Notes: generated by a model from the sequence alone, not told the origin. A stretch of DNA of 64,000 nt from Streptomyces sp. STR69 (GCF_024519455.1 NZ_JALJRY010000030.1:29491-93490), one strand, 5' to 3'; positions 9,345-18,339 are shown, counted from the first letter of the stretch. Program-made: numbers and translations.

Positions 9345-9911
9345 TCAGCGCTGGCCGGCAGGCTTGCTGGGCAGTTCGGCGCGGCTGCCCCGGCATGAGT
9401 AGACGATCTCCACCGAACCACCGGGGAGGGCGCGCTCGCGTTGGAAGACCAGCCCGGTGTCGGGACCGAGCATGGGGGTGAGTTGCATCCCACCACCGAA
9501 CAGCATCGGCAGTACGACCAGTTCGAGGGTGTCCAGCGCGCCAAGGGCGTGGAACGTCCCGATCGTTCTCGGGCCCCCGATGAGGTGGACGTCGCCGCCC
9601 CGGTTGGCCGAGCGGAGCTTCTCCAGCAGCCGTACCGGGTCGCTGTCGGTGATGACGTGGTCAGGGGTGCCGTCCGGACGGTGTGAGCCGAGTACGAACA
9701 CGTCGAGGTCCGGCCATGGCCAGCGGTTGTTGGTGAGCGCGGGCTCGAAGGTGGTGCGGCCCATCAGCGCCGCCTCGCAGCCTTCGAGGAACTCCCGGAT
9801 GCCGTGGCTCTGGCCGGAGACGAACGCGGGGTCGGCGGTCTGGGCGGGCCACCCGTTCGGTGTGGTCACATAGCCATCGGCACTCATGCTCATACGGGCG
9901 CGGATCTGCAT
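9345..9911 (-). CDS. Dihydrofolate-reductase-like protein (RibD C-terminal fold)
   Basis: 188 residues of the RibD_C/DHFR-like superfamily of NADPH-binding reductases common in actinobacteria. It begins MQIRARMSMSADGYV, the usual N-terminal strand, followed by ALMGRTTFEP and VHLIGGPRT, the nucleotide-binding glycine-rich segment, then PMLFGGGMQL. ATG 9911 is chosen because GGAGAAG precedes it and the homology begins there; longer upstream in-frame sequence is not family-like. It is convergent with the beta-helix gene. Substrate is unknown; members range from riboflavin-type reductases to uncharacterised stress proteins. Confidence 0.85.
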   Translation of the reverse strand: MQIRARMSMSADGYVTTPNGWPAQTADPAFVSGQSHGIREFLEGCEAALMGRTTFEPALTNNRWPWPDLDVFVLGSHRPDGTPDHVITDSDPVRLLEKLRSANRGGDVHLIGGPRTIGTFHALGALDTLELVVLPMLFGGGMQLTPMLGPDTGLVFQRERALPGGSVEIVYSCRGSRAELPSKPAGQR

Positions 9912-10094
9912 GACTTCTCCTCGGGGCGTCCGGCAGCCGGCCATACGGTCGGCAACCCGAACCTCTCGTCGACGAATGGACAGTACTTGCTGATCACAGA
10001 GCCGCGGCCCGTCCGGATTCCGCCTCGCGGGCCGCGCCTCCACCCACCCGTCGAACGGGGGATCCACCGATCGACACGCTGCCGAGGAATTTTT

Positions 10095-10460
10095 CTAAGA
10101 AGTCAGGAGCCCCCGAGCCCGCGGATGCACCGGAAACAGCTGCCGCACCCCCTCCCCGCACACCTCAAGCGCCAGCTCGCAGAACATCGCGTTCGCCCAG
10201 CCGAACCACTCCCGGGTGAACCGGCCCGGCGCGTCGACATGGAAGCTCTCGTGCATCAGGCCGGTACCGGCGGTGGTGGCCGCCAGGATCTCCAGGGCCC
10301 GAGCCGCCTCGCCCGCGTCGCCCGTCAGACCGGCGGTGGCGATCGCCAGCGGCCAGACGTGGCGGCCGGGCGTGTGCGAACTGCCGATCCCGGACGCGTA
10401 ACTGCCGCTGAAGTAGGAGGGGTTGGCCGGGGAGAGCGCGAAGCGCCGGGTCGGCGGGCG
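10095..10460 (-). pseudogene. 3' remnant of a GH125 exo-alpha-1,6-mannosidase
   Basis: About 120 codons of the C-terminus of a GH125 enzyme (normally about 430 residues) end at TAG 10095-10097. Diagnostic motifs in order are TRRFALSPANPSYFSG, YASGIGSSHTP, GTGLMHESFHVD and FTREWFGWANAMF, all at family positions. The homology stops abruptly near 10455-10460, and the other side belongs to a sugar-binding protein on the opposite strand. The start, N-terminal two thirds and promoter are gone. GH125 enzymes cleave alpha-1,6-mannose, the same glycan as the GH76 enzymes nearby, so the intact gene probably belonged to this locus. Confidence 0.85.
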
Positions 10461-11110
10461 GCGCGCCGTTCGCCGACGACGTCCACCACCCCACCAAGAC
10501 GACCATCGACACGACGTACACCGACGGTGTCCGCAAGGTCGCGGCGGGCATCAAGAGCGGGGCCGTCGCACCGCCCGGATACGACATCAGCAACCAGCAG
10601 GCGCTGTTCGCCGCCGGGCAGATCCCGATGCTGTGGAGCGGCCAGTGGCTGGCCGCCGGCTTCCTCACCGACAAGCCGAAGATCAAGTACGGGTTCGCGC
10701 CGCTTCCCCAGCAGACGAAGCCGGCCATCCTGTACGACGCGGTGGGCATCTGCACCCCGTCGTACACCCAGAACGCGGACGCCACCTTCAAGGTCCTCAA
10801 GTACCTCGACTCCACCGTGTGGACCAAGGTGCTGCCCGACTCCCCGGTCGCGGCCCCGGCCTATCTCTCGGCGCAGAGCGCCTACTACGGCGCCCTCGAC
10901 AAAGCCGGTCTGACGACCGTCGAGTCCACCGTCAAGGCGGGCCTGAACACACCGACCACCATCGGCGTGCGCTTCACCACGCAGTGGGCCAGCCAGTCCA
11001 ACGACTTGATCACCGCCTACTGGCCGGACCTCCTCAACGGCAAGAAGCCGCTGTCCGACCTCCAGACGATGACAGGCAAGATCAACGACGTGATCAAGAG
11101 CAACGGTTAG
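10457..11110 (+). pseudogene. 3' remnant of an ABC transporter sugar-binding lipoprotein
   Basis: About 217 codons of the C-terminal half of a family 1 extracellular solute-binding protein (usually about 430 residues). Recognisable stretches are GIKSGAVAPPGYD, LFAAGQIPMLWSGQW, IKYGFAPLPQ and FTTQWASQSNDLI. The frame is open back to about 10412, but family-like sequence begins only at about 10457, directly against the GH125 remnant. There is no signal peptide, lipobox or ribosome site; the first in-frame ATG (10628) is internal. No permease genes lie next to it, so the uptake system appears dismantled here. Confidence 0.8.
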
Positions 11111-11179
11111 GGCCCCGGGCCGAGCGGCGGGCCGGGACCCGATACGTATCCTGAGGGCGGTCCCGGCCCCCGGTACGCG

Positions 11180-12235
11180 ATGGAAGGTTGGTCTTCAACT
11201 CACGTGAGAAGTCGTCCCCCGCACAGCCAGAACACCAGGCCCACGATGCGCGACGTCGCGGAGCGCGCCGGAGTCGCCGTAGTCACCGTCTCCCGCGTCG
11301 TCAACGGCATCGGCACGGTCCGCGAGGAGACGGCCGAGCGCGTGAACGCGGCGATCACCGCCATCGGCTACCAGCGCAACGAGATCGCGCGCTCCCTGCG
11401 CCCCGGCCAGAACTCGATGACCATCGGGCTGCTGCTCGGCGACCTCACCAACCCGTTCTACGCCTCCCTCGCCAAGGCCGCCGTCGACGTCGCCAACGAG
11501 GCGGGCTACGCAGTGCTGTTGAGCACCGCCGACGAGGACCCGGAGGTGGAGCGCCGGGCCGTGGGCGAGCTGATCGGACGCCGGGTCGCCGGGCTCATCA
11601 TCGTCCCCGACCAGGGCGACCACGCCTTCCTGAACGAGATCAACGGCCACGACCACGTGCCCATCGTCTTCGTCGACCGCCCGGCCACCGGCGCCGAGGC
11701 CGATGTCGTCCTCGTCGACAACGAGGAGGGCGGACGCAAGGCCACCCAGCACCTCGTCGACCAGGGCCACGACCGGATCGCGATCCTCGTCGCGCCCTCC
11801 TACTACAGCACCGGCCGCCGGCTGCGCGGCTACCGCAAGGCGCTGCGCCGCAGCGGCATCGAGCCCGACAACGACCTGGTCGTCACCCTGCGCGCCGGCA
11901 CCACCGAGGAAGCAGAGGCCGCCACCCGCACCCTGCTCGCCTCCGCGAACCCGCCCACCGCGGTCTTCTCCACCACGGGCTTCCTCACCGAGGGCGTGCT
12001 GCGCGCCTGCCGTGAACTCCAAGTCTCCGTGGCGGTGGTGGGGTTCGACGACTTCAAGCTCGCCGACATGCTGCCCACCCCGGTCACCGTCGTCACCTCC
12101 GACACCGAGGAACTCGGCCGCAGGGCCGCCCACATCCTGCTGGACCGCATCGACGGCGACGACTCCCCCTCCCAGCGCACCGTTCTCCCGGTCGAGTTGA
12201 TCGCGCGCGGCACGGGGGAGATCGGGCACCCGTAA
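11180..12235 (+). CDS. LacI/GalR-family transcriptional regulator
   Basis: 351 residues. The DNA-binding domain begins near residue 21 (PTMRDVAERAGVAVVTVSRVVNG), with the hinge helix about residues 65-75, then a periplasmic-binding-protein-like effector domain (IGLLLGDLTNPFY, GYAVLLSTADEDP, VAVVGFDD). It presumably represses the surrounding glycan-degradation genes until a sugar binds; three similar AACGT-centred palindromes lie at 7635, 13430 and 13550. The start is uncertain: ATG 11180 lacks a clear ribosome site, and ATG 11245 is just before the helix-turn-helix. It follows the binding-protein remnant by 69 bases and converges on the GH76 gene. Confidence 0.9.
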   Translation: MEGWSSTHVRSRPPHSQNTRPTMRDVAERAGVAVVTVSRVVNGIGTVREETAERVNAAITAIGYQRNEIARSLRPGQNSMTIGLLLGDLTNPFYASLAKAAVDVANEAGYAVLLSTADEDPEVERRAVGELIGRRVAGLIIVPDQGDHAFLNEINGHDHVPIVFVDRPATGAEADVVLVDNEEGGRKATQHLVDQGHDRIAILVAPSYYSTGRRLRGYRKALRRSGIEPDNDLVVTLRAGTTEEAEAATRTLLASANPPTAVFSTTGFLTEGVLRACRELQVSVAVVGFDDFKLADMLPTPVTVVTSDTEELGRRAAHILLDRIDGDDSPSQRTVLPVELIARGTGEIGHP

Positions 12236-12237
12236 CG

Positions 12238-13407
12238 TCAGTAAAGCGTCCGCCACTTGGTGCGCGACCAGGCGAGCACGGCGTAGAGCTGCACCAATGC
12301 CGCCTGCTGGATGGCCTGGGTGCCACCGGCCGTGTCGAAGTGCACGAGCCCGGTGGCGGGATCGCGCATCGTGTCCCACACCTGGTCGGCGTAGTCGCTC
12401 ATCGCCCGGTGGTAGGTGTCCTTCCCGGTCACCGACTCCAGGAGCAGCAGGTTCTTGAAGAAGATCGAGTTGAAGAACACGGGCTGGGTGAACAACCGCC
12501 CCTGCGTGACGTAGTAGGCGTACGCGGCGGCGGCAACCCGCTCCGCCCGACGCAGGTGGGCGCGGTCGCGGGTCACCTGGTACAGCAGCACCGCCACACC
12601 GACCGGCACGCCCTGGTTGTAGGACCAGAAGGTCTTCTCGATGGTCCCCTGGAGGTCAAGGTGGTCCCAGTACAGGCCACTTGGGCTCTGGAGGTGGGTG
12701 TTCGTCCAGTCGTAGAGGCGCTTCGCCCAGTCCAGGTAGTCGGCCTCGCCGGTGATCTGGTGCAGGCGCAGGGCGAGTTGGGCGCCCGGCATGTTGGAGA
12801 CGGTGTTGCGGTCGTGGCTCCAGCCGGCCTGCGTCCAGAAGACCCCGCCCGGCGCGGCATGACCGCTGTCGGTGTCCCAGCCGGACCGCACCAGGGCGAA
12901 GATCTCCTTGGCGCGGGCCAGCGCGGCGGTGTCCCCGGCCTGCAGATACCGCTGGACCTTCGCCAGGCCGACCCATTCGTTGTCGTCGTAGAACATGTCC
13001 CCGCCCGAGCCGTACGGCGCGACGGGGTAGGAGGCGTAACCGGGGAGGCCGGTGGTGCCTCCGCCGGCGTTCCAGTAGTGCTCTTGCGCCGCCGCCCGTC
13101 GTGACAGTTCCGGCTCCGACTCCGGGTCCACGGCGGCGAGATCGAGGGCGGCGATGTGCACCTGCGAGAAGGGCCATTCGTACGAGTACGGGTTGTCGCC
13201 GCCGGCCGCCGGGATCTGCTCGCGGACGAGCCCGGAGCCGTCCGTCGTGTCGAAGTGTCTTTTCAGCGCGGAGTAGGCGTCTCTCGCGCGGGACAACGCC
13301 CTTGCGGAGCTCGGGCGTTCGGCCGCGTCCGCCGGTGCTGCGGCTGTCGCCGTCAGCGCGGCCAGACCGGAACCGATCAGCACTCGCCGGGAGGGGCGCA
13401 GGGACAT
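12238..13407 (-). CDS. Secreted GH76 alpha-1,6-mannanase
   Basis: 389 residues of an (alpha/alpha)6-barrel glycosidase of family GH76, which cuts the alpha-1,6-mannan backbone of fungal cell walls. The catalytic Asp pair is Asp141-Asp142 in FYDDNEWVGLA; TFWSYNQGV is another family motif. The N-terminus has a Tat-like signal (SRRVLIGSG, hydrophobic run, ADAAE). ATG 13407 has GGAGG seven bases upstream; an upstream in-frame ATG at 13446 would run through the candidate operator at 13430-13447. It is convergent with the LacI gene, only two bases apart, and divergent from the GH27 gene. Confidence 0.9.
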   Translation of the reverse strand: MSLRPSRRVLIGSGLAALTATAAAPADAAERPSSARALSRARDAYSALKRHFDTTDGSGLVREQIPAAGGDNPYSYEWPFSQVHIAALDLAAVDPESEPELSRRAAAQEHYWNAGGGTTGLPGYASYPVAPYGSGGDMFYDDNEWVGLAKVQRYLQAGDTAALARAKEIFALVRSGWDTDSGHAAPGGVFWTQAGWSHDRNTVSNMPGAQLALRLHQITGEADYLDWAKRLYDWTNTHLQSPSGLYWDHLDLQGTIEKTFWSYNQGVPVGVAVLLYQVTRDRAHLRRAERVAAAAYAYYVTQGRLFTQPVFFNSIFFKNLLLLESVTGKDTYHRAMSDYADQVWDTMRDPATGLVHFDTAGGTQAIQQAALVQLYAVLAWSRTKWRTLY

Positions 13408-13429
13408 GGTGGCCTCCAAGGATGCGGGT

Positions 13430-13447
13430 GATGGAAACGTTGTCATC
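13430..13447. promoter_or_regulatory. Candidate LacI-family operator (site 2)
   Basis: The best of the three palindromes: GATG and CATC outer arms around GAAACGTTGT, centred on CG at 13438-13439. It lies about 23 bases upstream of the GH76 start, where a bound repressor would block transcription. Confidence 0.6.
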
Positions 13448-13549
13448 GACTCAGGAGGCCGTCAACGCCTCTGCCGGCACGGGCAGTTCATCGCTGGGAC
13501 ATTCTGGTTCGGACCATTGACGGCCGAACCCGGCTGGTGGAACCCTCAC

Positions 13550-13567
13550 GATGGTTACGTTTCCAAC
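13550..13567. promoter_or_regulatory. Candidate LacI-family operator (site 3)
   Basis: GATGGTTAC-GTTTCCAAC, seven of nine half-site positions symmetric, centred on CG at 13558-13559. It is about 45 bases upstream of the GH27 start and shares the core GGAAACGT with sites 1 and 2. Confidence 0.5.
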
Positions 13568-13611
13568 GGTGAGTTCGTCCGGCCCCACACGGCGAAGCAG
13601 GAGACCTCGAC

Positions 13612-15225
13612 ATGACCGTTCCCGCACCGTTCAAGAGACGCCTGAGCGCCGCCCTCGCCATGGCGCTGCTGCTGGCCCTCGTCCCGGCCCTGCTGGTGCT
13701 GCGCGCCGCACCACCCGCCCAGGCCCTCGACAACGGCCTCGCCAGGACGCCCCCGATGGGCTGGAACGACTGGAACGCCTTCGGCTGCAACGTGACGGAG
13801 CAACTCGTCGAGCAGACCGCCGACTATCTCGTCTCCTCCGGGCTGAAGGACGCCGGGTACCAGTACGTCAACATCGACGACTGCTGGATGACCTCGTCCC
13901 GCAACGCGGCGGGTCAACTCGTCCCCGATCCGGTCAAGTTCCCGAACGGCATCAGCGGCACCGCCGCCTACGTGCACAGCAAGGGCCTCAAGCTCGGCAT
14001 CTACGAGAGCGCCGGCACCGCCACCTGCGCCGGCTACCCCGGCAGCCTCGGCCATGAGCAGACGGACGCCAACAGCTTCGCCGCCTGGGGCGTCGACTAC
14101 CTCAAGTACGACAACTGCAACCACCAGAACGTGCCCGACCAGCAGCGCTACACCGCGATGCGCGACGCCCTCGCGGCCACCGGCCGTCCGATCGTCTACA
14201 GCCTCTGCAACTGGGGCCTCGCCGACGTGTGGACCTGGGGCGCGGGCGTCGGCAACAGTTGGCGCACCACCGACGACATCAACGTCAACTTCTCGACCGT
14301 GGTGTCCATTTACAAGGCCAACGTCAAACTCGCCGCGTACGCCAAGCCGGGCGCCTGGAACGACCCCGACATGCTCGAAGTCGGCAACGGCATGTCGTTC
14401 ACCGAGGACCGCTCCCACTTCAGCCTCTGGTCGGAGATGGCCGCGCCCCTGATCGCCGGCACCGACCTGCGCAAGGCCACGGCGGCCACGCTCTCCCTCT
14501 ACGGCAACAAGGACGTCATCGCCGTCGACCAGGACTCCCTGGGCAAGCAGGGCACCGAGATCTCCAACTCCGGTGGCCTGCACGTCCTTTCCAAGCCCCT
14601 CGCCAACGGCGACGTGTCGGTGGTCCTCTTCAACGAGAACTCCTCGGCGGCCACCATCACCACCTCCGCGACGGCGGCCGGCCTCCCGTCGGCGTCGTCG
14701 TACAAGCTCAACAACCTCTGGTCGCACGTGATCAGCAGCACCACCGGCACCATCTCGGCGAGCGTCCCCGGCCACGGCTCGGTCATGTACCGGGTCTCCG
14801 CAGGGAGCGGCACCAGCGTCGGCACCACGCATCCCCTGATCGGCGCCTCCTCCAACCGCTGCCTCGACGCCTACAACGGCGAGACCGCCCCCGGCACCAA
14901 GATCGAGATCTGGGACTGCGGCGGCGGCACCAACCAGGCCGTGACCATCACCGCCGCCGGTGAACTCCGGCTCTACGGCAGCACGCAGTGCCTGGACGCC
15001 TACAACAACCAGACGAGCAACGGCACCAAGGTGCAGCTCTACACCTGCAACGGCGGCGCCAACCAGAAGTGGAGCCTCAACCCCAACGGCACCATCACCG
15101 GCACCCAGTCGGGCCTCTGCCTCGACGTCACCGGTGGCGACCAGCCCGCAGGCAACGTCAACGGCATCGCGCTCGAGCTCTGGTCCTGCAACGGCGGCGC
15201 CAACCAGCAGTGGCGCCTGGGCTGA
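13612..15225 (+). CDS. Secreted GH27 alpha-galactosidase or beta-L-arabinopyranosidase with CBM13 module
   Basis: 537 residues: signal peptide to about residue 38 (AQALDNG), GH27 barrel about 40-310, beta-sandwich domain about 310-395, then a ricin-type CBM13 about 400-537 with repeated CLDAYN and GGANQ motifs. The nucleophile is Asp167 in LKYDNC and the acid/base Asp222 in WRTTDDI. Alpha-galactosidases of this family usually have YSDAG where this one has YESAG (Glu132). A change to Glu in this pocket is a known feature of a characterised Streptomyces GH27 beta-L-arabinopyranosidase with the same CBM13, so the sugar released is uncertain. It starts an operon with the second GH76 gene 33 bases downstream and has a candidate LacI operator upstream. 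Confidence 0.9.
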   Translation: MTVPAPFKRRLSAALAMALLLALVPALLVLRAAPPAQALDNGLARTPPMGWNDWNAFGCNVTEQLVEQTADYLVSSGLKDAGYQYVNIDDCWMTSSRNAAGQLVPDPVKFPNGISGTAAYVHSKGLKLGIYESAGTATCAGYPGSLGHEQTDANSFAAWGVDYLKYDNCNHQNVPDQQRYTAMRDALAATGRPIVYSLCNWGLADVWTWGAGVGNSWRTTDDINVNFSTVVSIYKANVKLAAYAKPGAWNDPDMLEVGNGMSFTEDRSHFSLWSEMAAPLIAGTDLRKATAATLSLYGNKDVIAVDQDSLGKQGTEISNSGGLHVLSKPLANGDVSVVLFNENSSAATITTSATAAGLPSASSYKLNNLWSHVISSTTGTISASVPGHGSVMYRVSAGSGTSVGTTHPLIGASSNRCLDAYNGETAPGTKIEIWDCGGGTNQAVTITAAGELRLYGSTQCLDAYNNQTSNGTKVQLYTCNGGANQKWSLNPNGTITGTQSGLCLDVTGGDQPAGNVNGIALELWSCNGGANQQWRLG

Positions 15226-15258
15226 CCGCTCCCTTTCCCCCACCTCGATGGAGCCGGC

Positions 15259-16719
15259 ATGAACTCAACAGCAAGACGCATCAGGCGAGTCGGGACCGGC
15301 CTCATCGCCGCCCTGGCCCTGTTCGTGCCGGTCTCCACCGGCGTCGCGACCGCCGCCGCCGAGGCGACGATCTGCAACAAGTACTGCGACGCCCGCGACC
15401 CCGCCCTGTCCCCGGTGGACCGCCAACCGGTGTCGGCCACCATCTACTCCCGCACCCTCACCCTGCACTTCGACGACACCGACGCGATGGGCTGGGCCTC
15501 CGTCACCAACGGCAGCCCCGGTGACGAGGTCTGGCTCGACCGCTCCTTCGACGGCGGGCGCACCTGGAGCTCGGGCAGCAAGCTCGGCGACACCACCATC
15601 CCTGCGGGGCAAGGCGGTTGGCGCACCCTGATGTACAACGTCGACGACTGGAACGCCCTCGGTGTCGGCGCCCTGCGCGCCTGCGGCAAGGCCGGTGACC
15701 GGGCCGAGATCGCCTGCACGCAGTGGGCCCGGACGACGTGGAACGCGGGCAGCCGCCCAACTGCCGCCGCCACCGCGCTGATGCAGTCCTACAACCTGGG
15801 CACCGGCCTCTTCGACACCACCGGCTGGTGGAACTCCGCCAACGCACTGACCGCCCTCATCGACAACATCCGCGTCACCGGCATGGGCAGCTACAAGTAC
15901 GCCATCGCCAACACCTACGACCGCAACCTCTCGGCCCAGGGCGGCAACTTCACCAACGACTACATCGACGACACCGGCTGGTGGGGACTGGCGTGGGTCG
16001 ACGCGTACGACCTCACCGGTGACTCCCGCTACCTCAACACCGCCCGCGCCGACGCCGATTACATGGCCCGCTACTGGGACTCGACCTGCGGTGGCGGGGT
16101 CTGGTGGAGCACCGCCAGGACCTACAAGAACGCGATCGCCAACTCCCTCTACCTGGAGCTGAACGCGGCCCTGCACAACCGCATCGCGGGCGACACGACG
16201 TACCTCGGGCGCGCCAACGCCGAGTGGTCGTGGTTCAAGGGCACCGGCATGATCAACGGCTCCCATCTGGTCAACGACGGCATCAACCTGGCGACCTGCG
16301 GCAACAACGGCGACACCACATGGTCGTACAACCAAGGTGTCCTGCTCGGCGGTCTCTCGGAGCTGTACCGGGCTACCGGTGACTCCACCCTCCTCACCAC
16401 CGGCCGCCAGATCGGCGACGCCTCGACCACGTCGACGGCCCTCAACTCCGTCGGCATCCTGCGGGAACCGTGCGAGGCGAGCGGCTGCGGTGGTGACGGG
16501 CCGTCGTTCAAGGGGGCCTACATCCGGGGGCTGAGTGCCTTCAACTCCCGCCTGTCCGACCGCCCTTACACCTCGTACATCGCGCGCCAGGCCACCGCCG
16601 CGTACGCGAACGACCGCAACGCCCTTGACGCGTACGGGCTGCACTGGGCCGGGCCGCTGGACTCCACCGACGCGGCCCGGCAACAGAGCGCGCTCGACCT
16701 GATGAACGCGGCGAACTGA
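15259..16719 (+). CDS. Secreted GH76 alpha-1,6-mannanase with N-terminal beta domain
   Basis: 486 residues. The signal peptide runs to about residue 34. An N-terminal beta-rich domain (about 35-160; FDDTDAMGWASV, DEVWLDRSFDGG) precedes the GH76 barrel (about 165-486) with catalytic Asp237-Asp238 in IDDTGWWGLAW and TTWSYNQGVLLGG. Different substructure and extra domain from the GH76 protein at 12238 suggest the two attack different parts of the mannan. It starts at ATG 15259 with GGAGCC upstream and is probably co-transcribed with the GH27 gene. Confidence 0.9.
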   Translation: MNSTARRIRRVGTGLIAALALFVPVSTGVATAAAEATICNKYCDARDPALSPVDRQPVSATIYSRTLTLHFDDTDAMGWASVTNGSPGDEVWLDRSFDGGRTWSSGSKLGDTTIPAGQGGWRTLMYNVDDWNALGVGALRACGKAGDRAEIACTQWARTTWNAGSRPTAAATALMQSYNLGTGLFDTTGWWNSANALTALIDNIRVTGMGSYKYAIANTYDRNLSAQGGNFTNDYIDDTGWWGLAWVDAYDLTGDSRYLNTARADADYMARYWDSTCGGGVWWSTARTYKNAIANSLYLELNAALHNRIAGDTTYLGRANAEWSWFKGTGMINGSHLVNDGINLATCGNNGDTTWSYNQGVLLGGLSELYRATGDSTLLTTGRQIGDASTTSTALNSVGILREPCEASGCGGDGPSFKGAYIRGLSAFNSRLSDRPYTSYIARQATAAYANDRNALDAYGLHWAGPLDSTDAARQQSALDLMNAAN

Positions 16720-16726
16720 CGGTCCG

Positions 16727-17644
16727 TCACATCCGTTTCGCGGATGCCACCAAGGCCTTGAACTCGTCCCACCGCACCCGGGGGCGAGCCAGGCCGCGCC
16801 GTTCCAGATAGCGGGCGGTGGCGCGGCGGGTGTCGCGCAGGACGCGGATCGCGTCGGTCGGGCGGCCCGTGCCCATGGGTTCCACCACCTTGGCGGGGAC
16901 CAGCAGCCAGCCGTCGTCAACGGCCTTCAGGGTGCCCCGGACAAGGGCGTTGTGCATGTGGTTCAGCCGCTCGTCGTGCCGGTGCACCAGGAGCGAGGCG
17001 GGACCCGCGGTCGCCGCGCAGTCGGCCGGCACCTCCACCGCGAAGCCGTCCTCGGTCGGCACGGGCCGGGTCCGGGCGAGCACCGGTGCCCCGGACGCGT
17101 CGCGTGCGGCGAGCACCGCCGAGGAGAAACCGGCCAGTTGGGCCGCGCCCGGCAGCGAATGCCCTGCCTTCGCGCCCTGTTGGTCCGACGCGGGGAGCGG
17201 CGGTCGTACGACGATCTGGTCCGGGGTGACGGTGATCAGCAGCCGGAGGTAGTACCAGGTCATCAACGACCGCAGGGGAGCGGCGACATACGACCTGCTG
17301 TGCGGCTGCCGTTCGAAGAGCATCCGCCAGTAGTCCTCGGCTCCCCGAGGGCCCGTCATGATCTCGTCGGGGCACTCGGCACGGCCGCCGACGAAGATCT
17401 GCGGGGCGTGGTCGAGGCCGCTGCCGGTGGGGTCGGAGAACAGGAGGGCCACGCGGCCGTCCCGGCGGATGTTCAGCGCCTTCTGCGCGAAGGCCAGGGA
17501 CGTGCTCAGCAGGAGCGTGCCGTCCTTCCGCCGCCGCACGGCGGTCGGCCAGGCCAGCGGTGTTCCGTCGCGGCCGAGGGTGACGAACTCGCAGGTGCGG
17601 TAGGCGTCCAGGACGTCGAGCGGCGCGGAGTCGAGAAGGGTCAT
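16727..17644 (-). CDS. Pyridoxamine-phosphate-oxidase-like (split barrel) protein
   Basis: 305 residues. Residues about 10-150 resemble the flavin- or F420-binding split-barrel fold (FVTLGRDGTPLAWPTAV, TLLLSTSLAFAQKALNIRRDGRVALLFSD). The C-terminal half (about 160-305) is of unknown fold. The ATG overlaps the TGA of the upstream hemerythrin-like gene as ATGA, so the two are probably translated together. The pairing suggests a redox or oxygen-related role, but neither the cofactor nor substrate can be read from sequence. Confidence 0.75.
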   Translation of the reverse strand: MTLLDSAPLDVLDAYRTCEFVTLGRDGTPLAWPTAVRRRKDGTLLLSTSLAFAQKALNIRRDGRVALLFSDPTGSGLDHAPQIFVGGRAECPDEIMTGPRGAEDYWRMLFERQPHSRSYVAAPLRSLMTWYYLRLLITVTPDQIVVRPPLPASDQQGAKAGHSLPGAAQLAGFSSAVLAARDASGAPVLARTRPVPTEDGFAVEVPADCAATAGPASLLVHRHDERLNHMHNALVRGTLKAVDDGWLLVPAKVVEPMGTGRPTDAIRVLRDTRRATARYLERRGLARPRVRWDEFKALVASAKRM

Positions 17645-18339
17645 CGGCTCTGCTCCCCGTCCAGCGGGCCGCGTATCGCCCGGCAGGCGGCGGCGTACTG
17701 GCGGCGGCCCACGGCCTTCCACAGCAGTCGGCCGACCAGCGGGGTCCTGTCGAGGAAGTACGCCCGCTCCTCGGGCGTGGCGTCCTCCAGGATCGCGCCG
17801 AGCGCGAGCAGCAGCCTGTTCCTGGGGATCCGTTCCAGCCCACGGCGTCCGACCAGGTCCCATTCCTCGGCCGACAGCTGCTCCGCGACCAGGGGCAGCA
17901 CCAACTGCTCCTCGTCGTCGAGGTGTTCGAGCAGCACTGCGGAGTGCTGTTCCAACGCGAGCGCCAACTCCTCGCCGGCGATGGGGTCCGCGGCCCGCTG
18001 CCAGGCGGCCGTCCACTCCGTCACGACCGTCAGGCTCACGTCGATGTGCTGGTGCTGTTGCTCCATGCGCGACACCAACTGGGCGTCTGCGGCGCGGCTT
18101 TGAAGGTGCGGCCAGATGAGGTCGTCCTCGACGGAGTGGTGGCTGTGCAGTCCCGTCACGTACTCGCGCAGGTGTTCCGCGACCTTCCTCGCGCGGGCCG
18201 TGTCGCCGTCGGGGACGGCCCGTACCAGGCGGGGCAGATACGCCGACTCGCGGCGGAAGACCCGGTGGATCACGATCATCTCGTGGGTGTACGGACGCTC
18301 GGCCGTGGGAAGTTCGTCCGTGGTGCTGGTGGGTGACAC
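17641..18339 (-). CDS. Hemerythrin HHE-domain protein
   Basis: 232 residues with a four-helix diiron hemerythrin-like domain at about 25-165. Candidate iron ligands are His in THEMIVIHRVF, LHSHHSVEDDLIWPHL, QQHQHID, and His/Glu in HLDDEEQLVLPLV. Such proteins bind oxygen, NO or iron. The C-terminal about 60 residues resemble the tail seen in actinobacterial members. GTG 18339 is chosen for GGAGCAAG upstream and because sequence before it is not family-like. It is the first gene of a two-gene operon with the split-barrel gene and divergent from the SARP regulator. Confidence 0.85.
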   Translation of the reverse strand: MSPTSTTDELPTAERPYTHEMIVIHRVFRRESAYLPRLVRAVPDGDTARARKVAEHLREYVTGLHSHHSVEDDLIWPHLQSRAADAQLVSRMEQQHQHIDVSLTVVTEWTAAWQRAADPIAGEELALALEQHSAVLLEHLDDEEQLVLPLVAEQLSAEEWDLVGRRGLERIPRNRLLLALGAILEDATPEERAYFLDRTPLVGRLLWKAVGRRQYAAACRAIRGPLDGEQSR

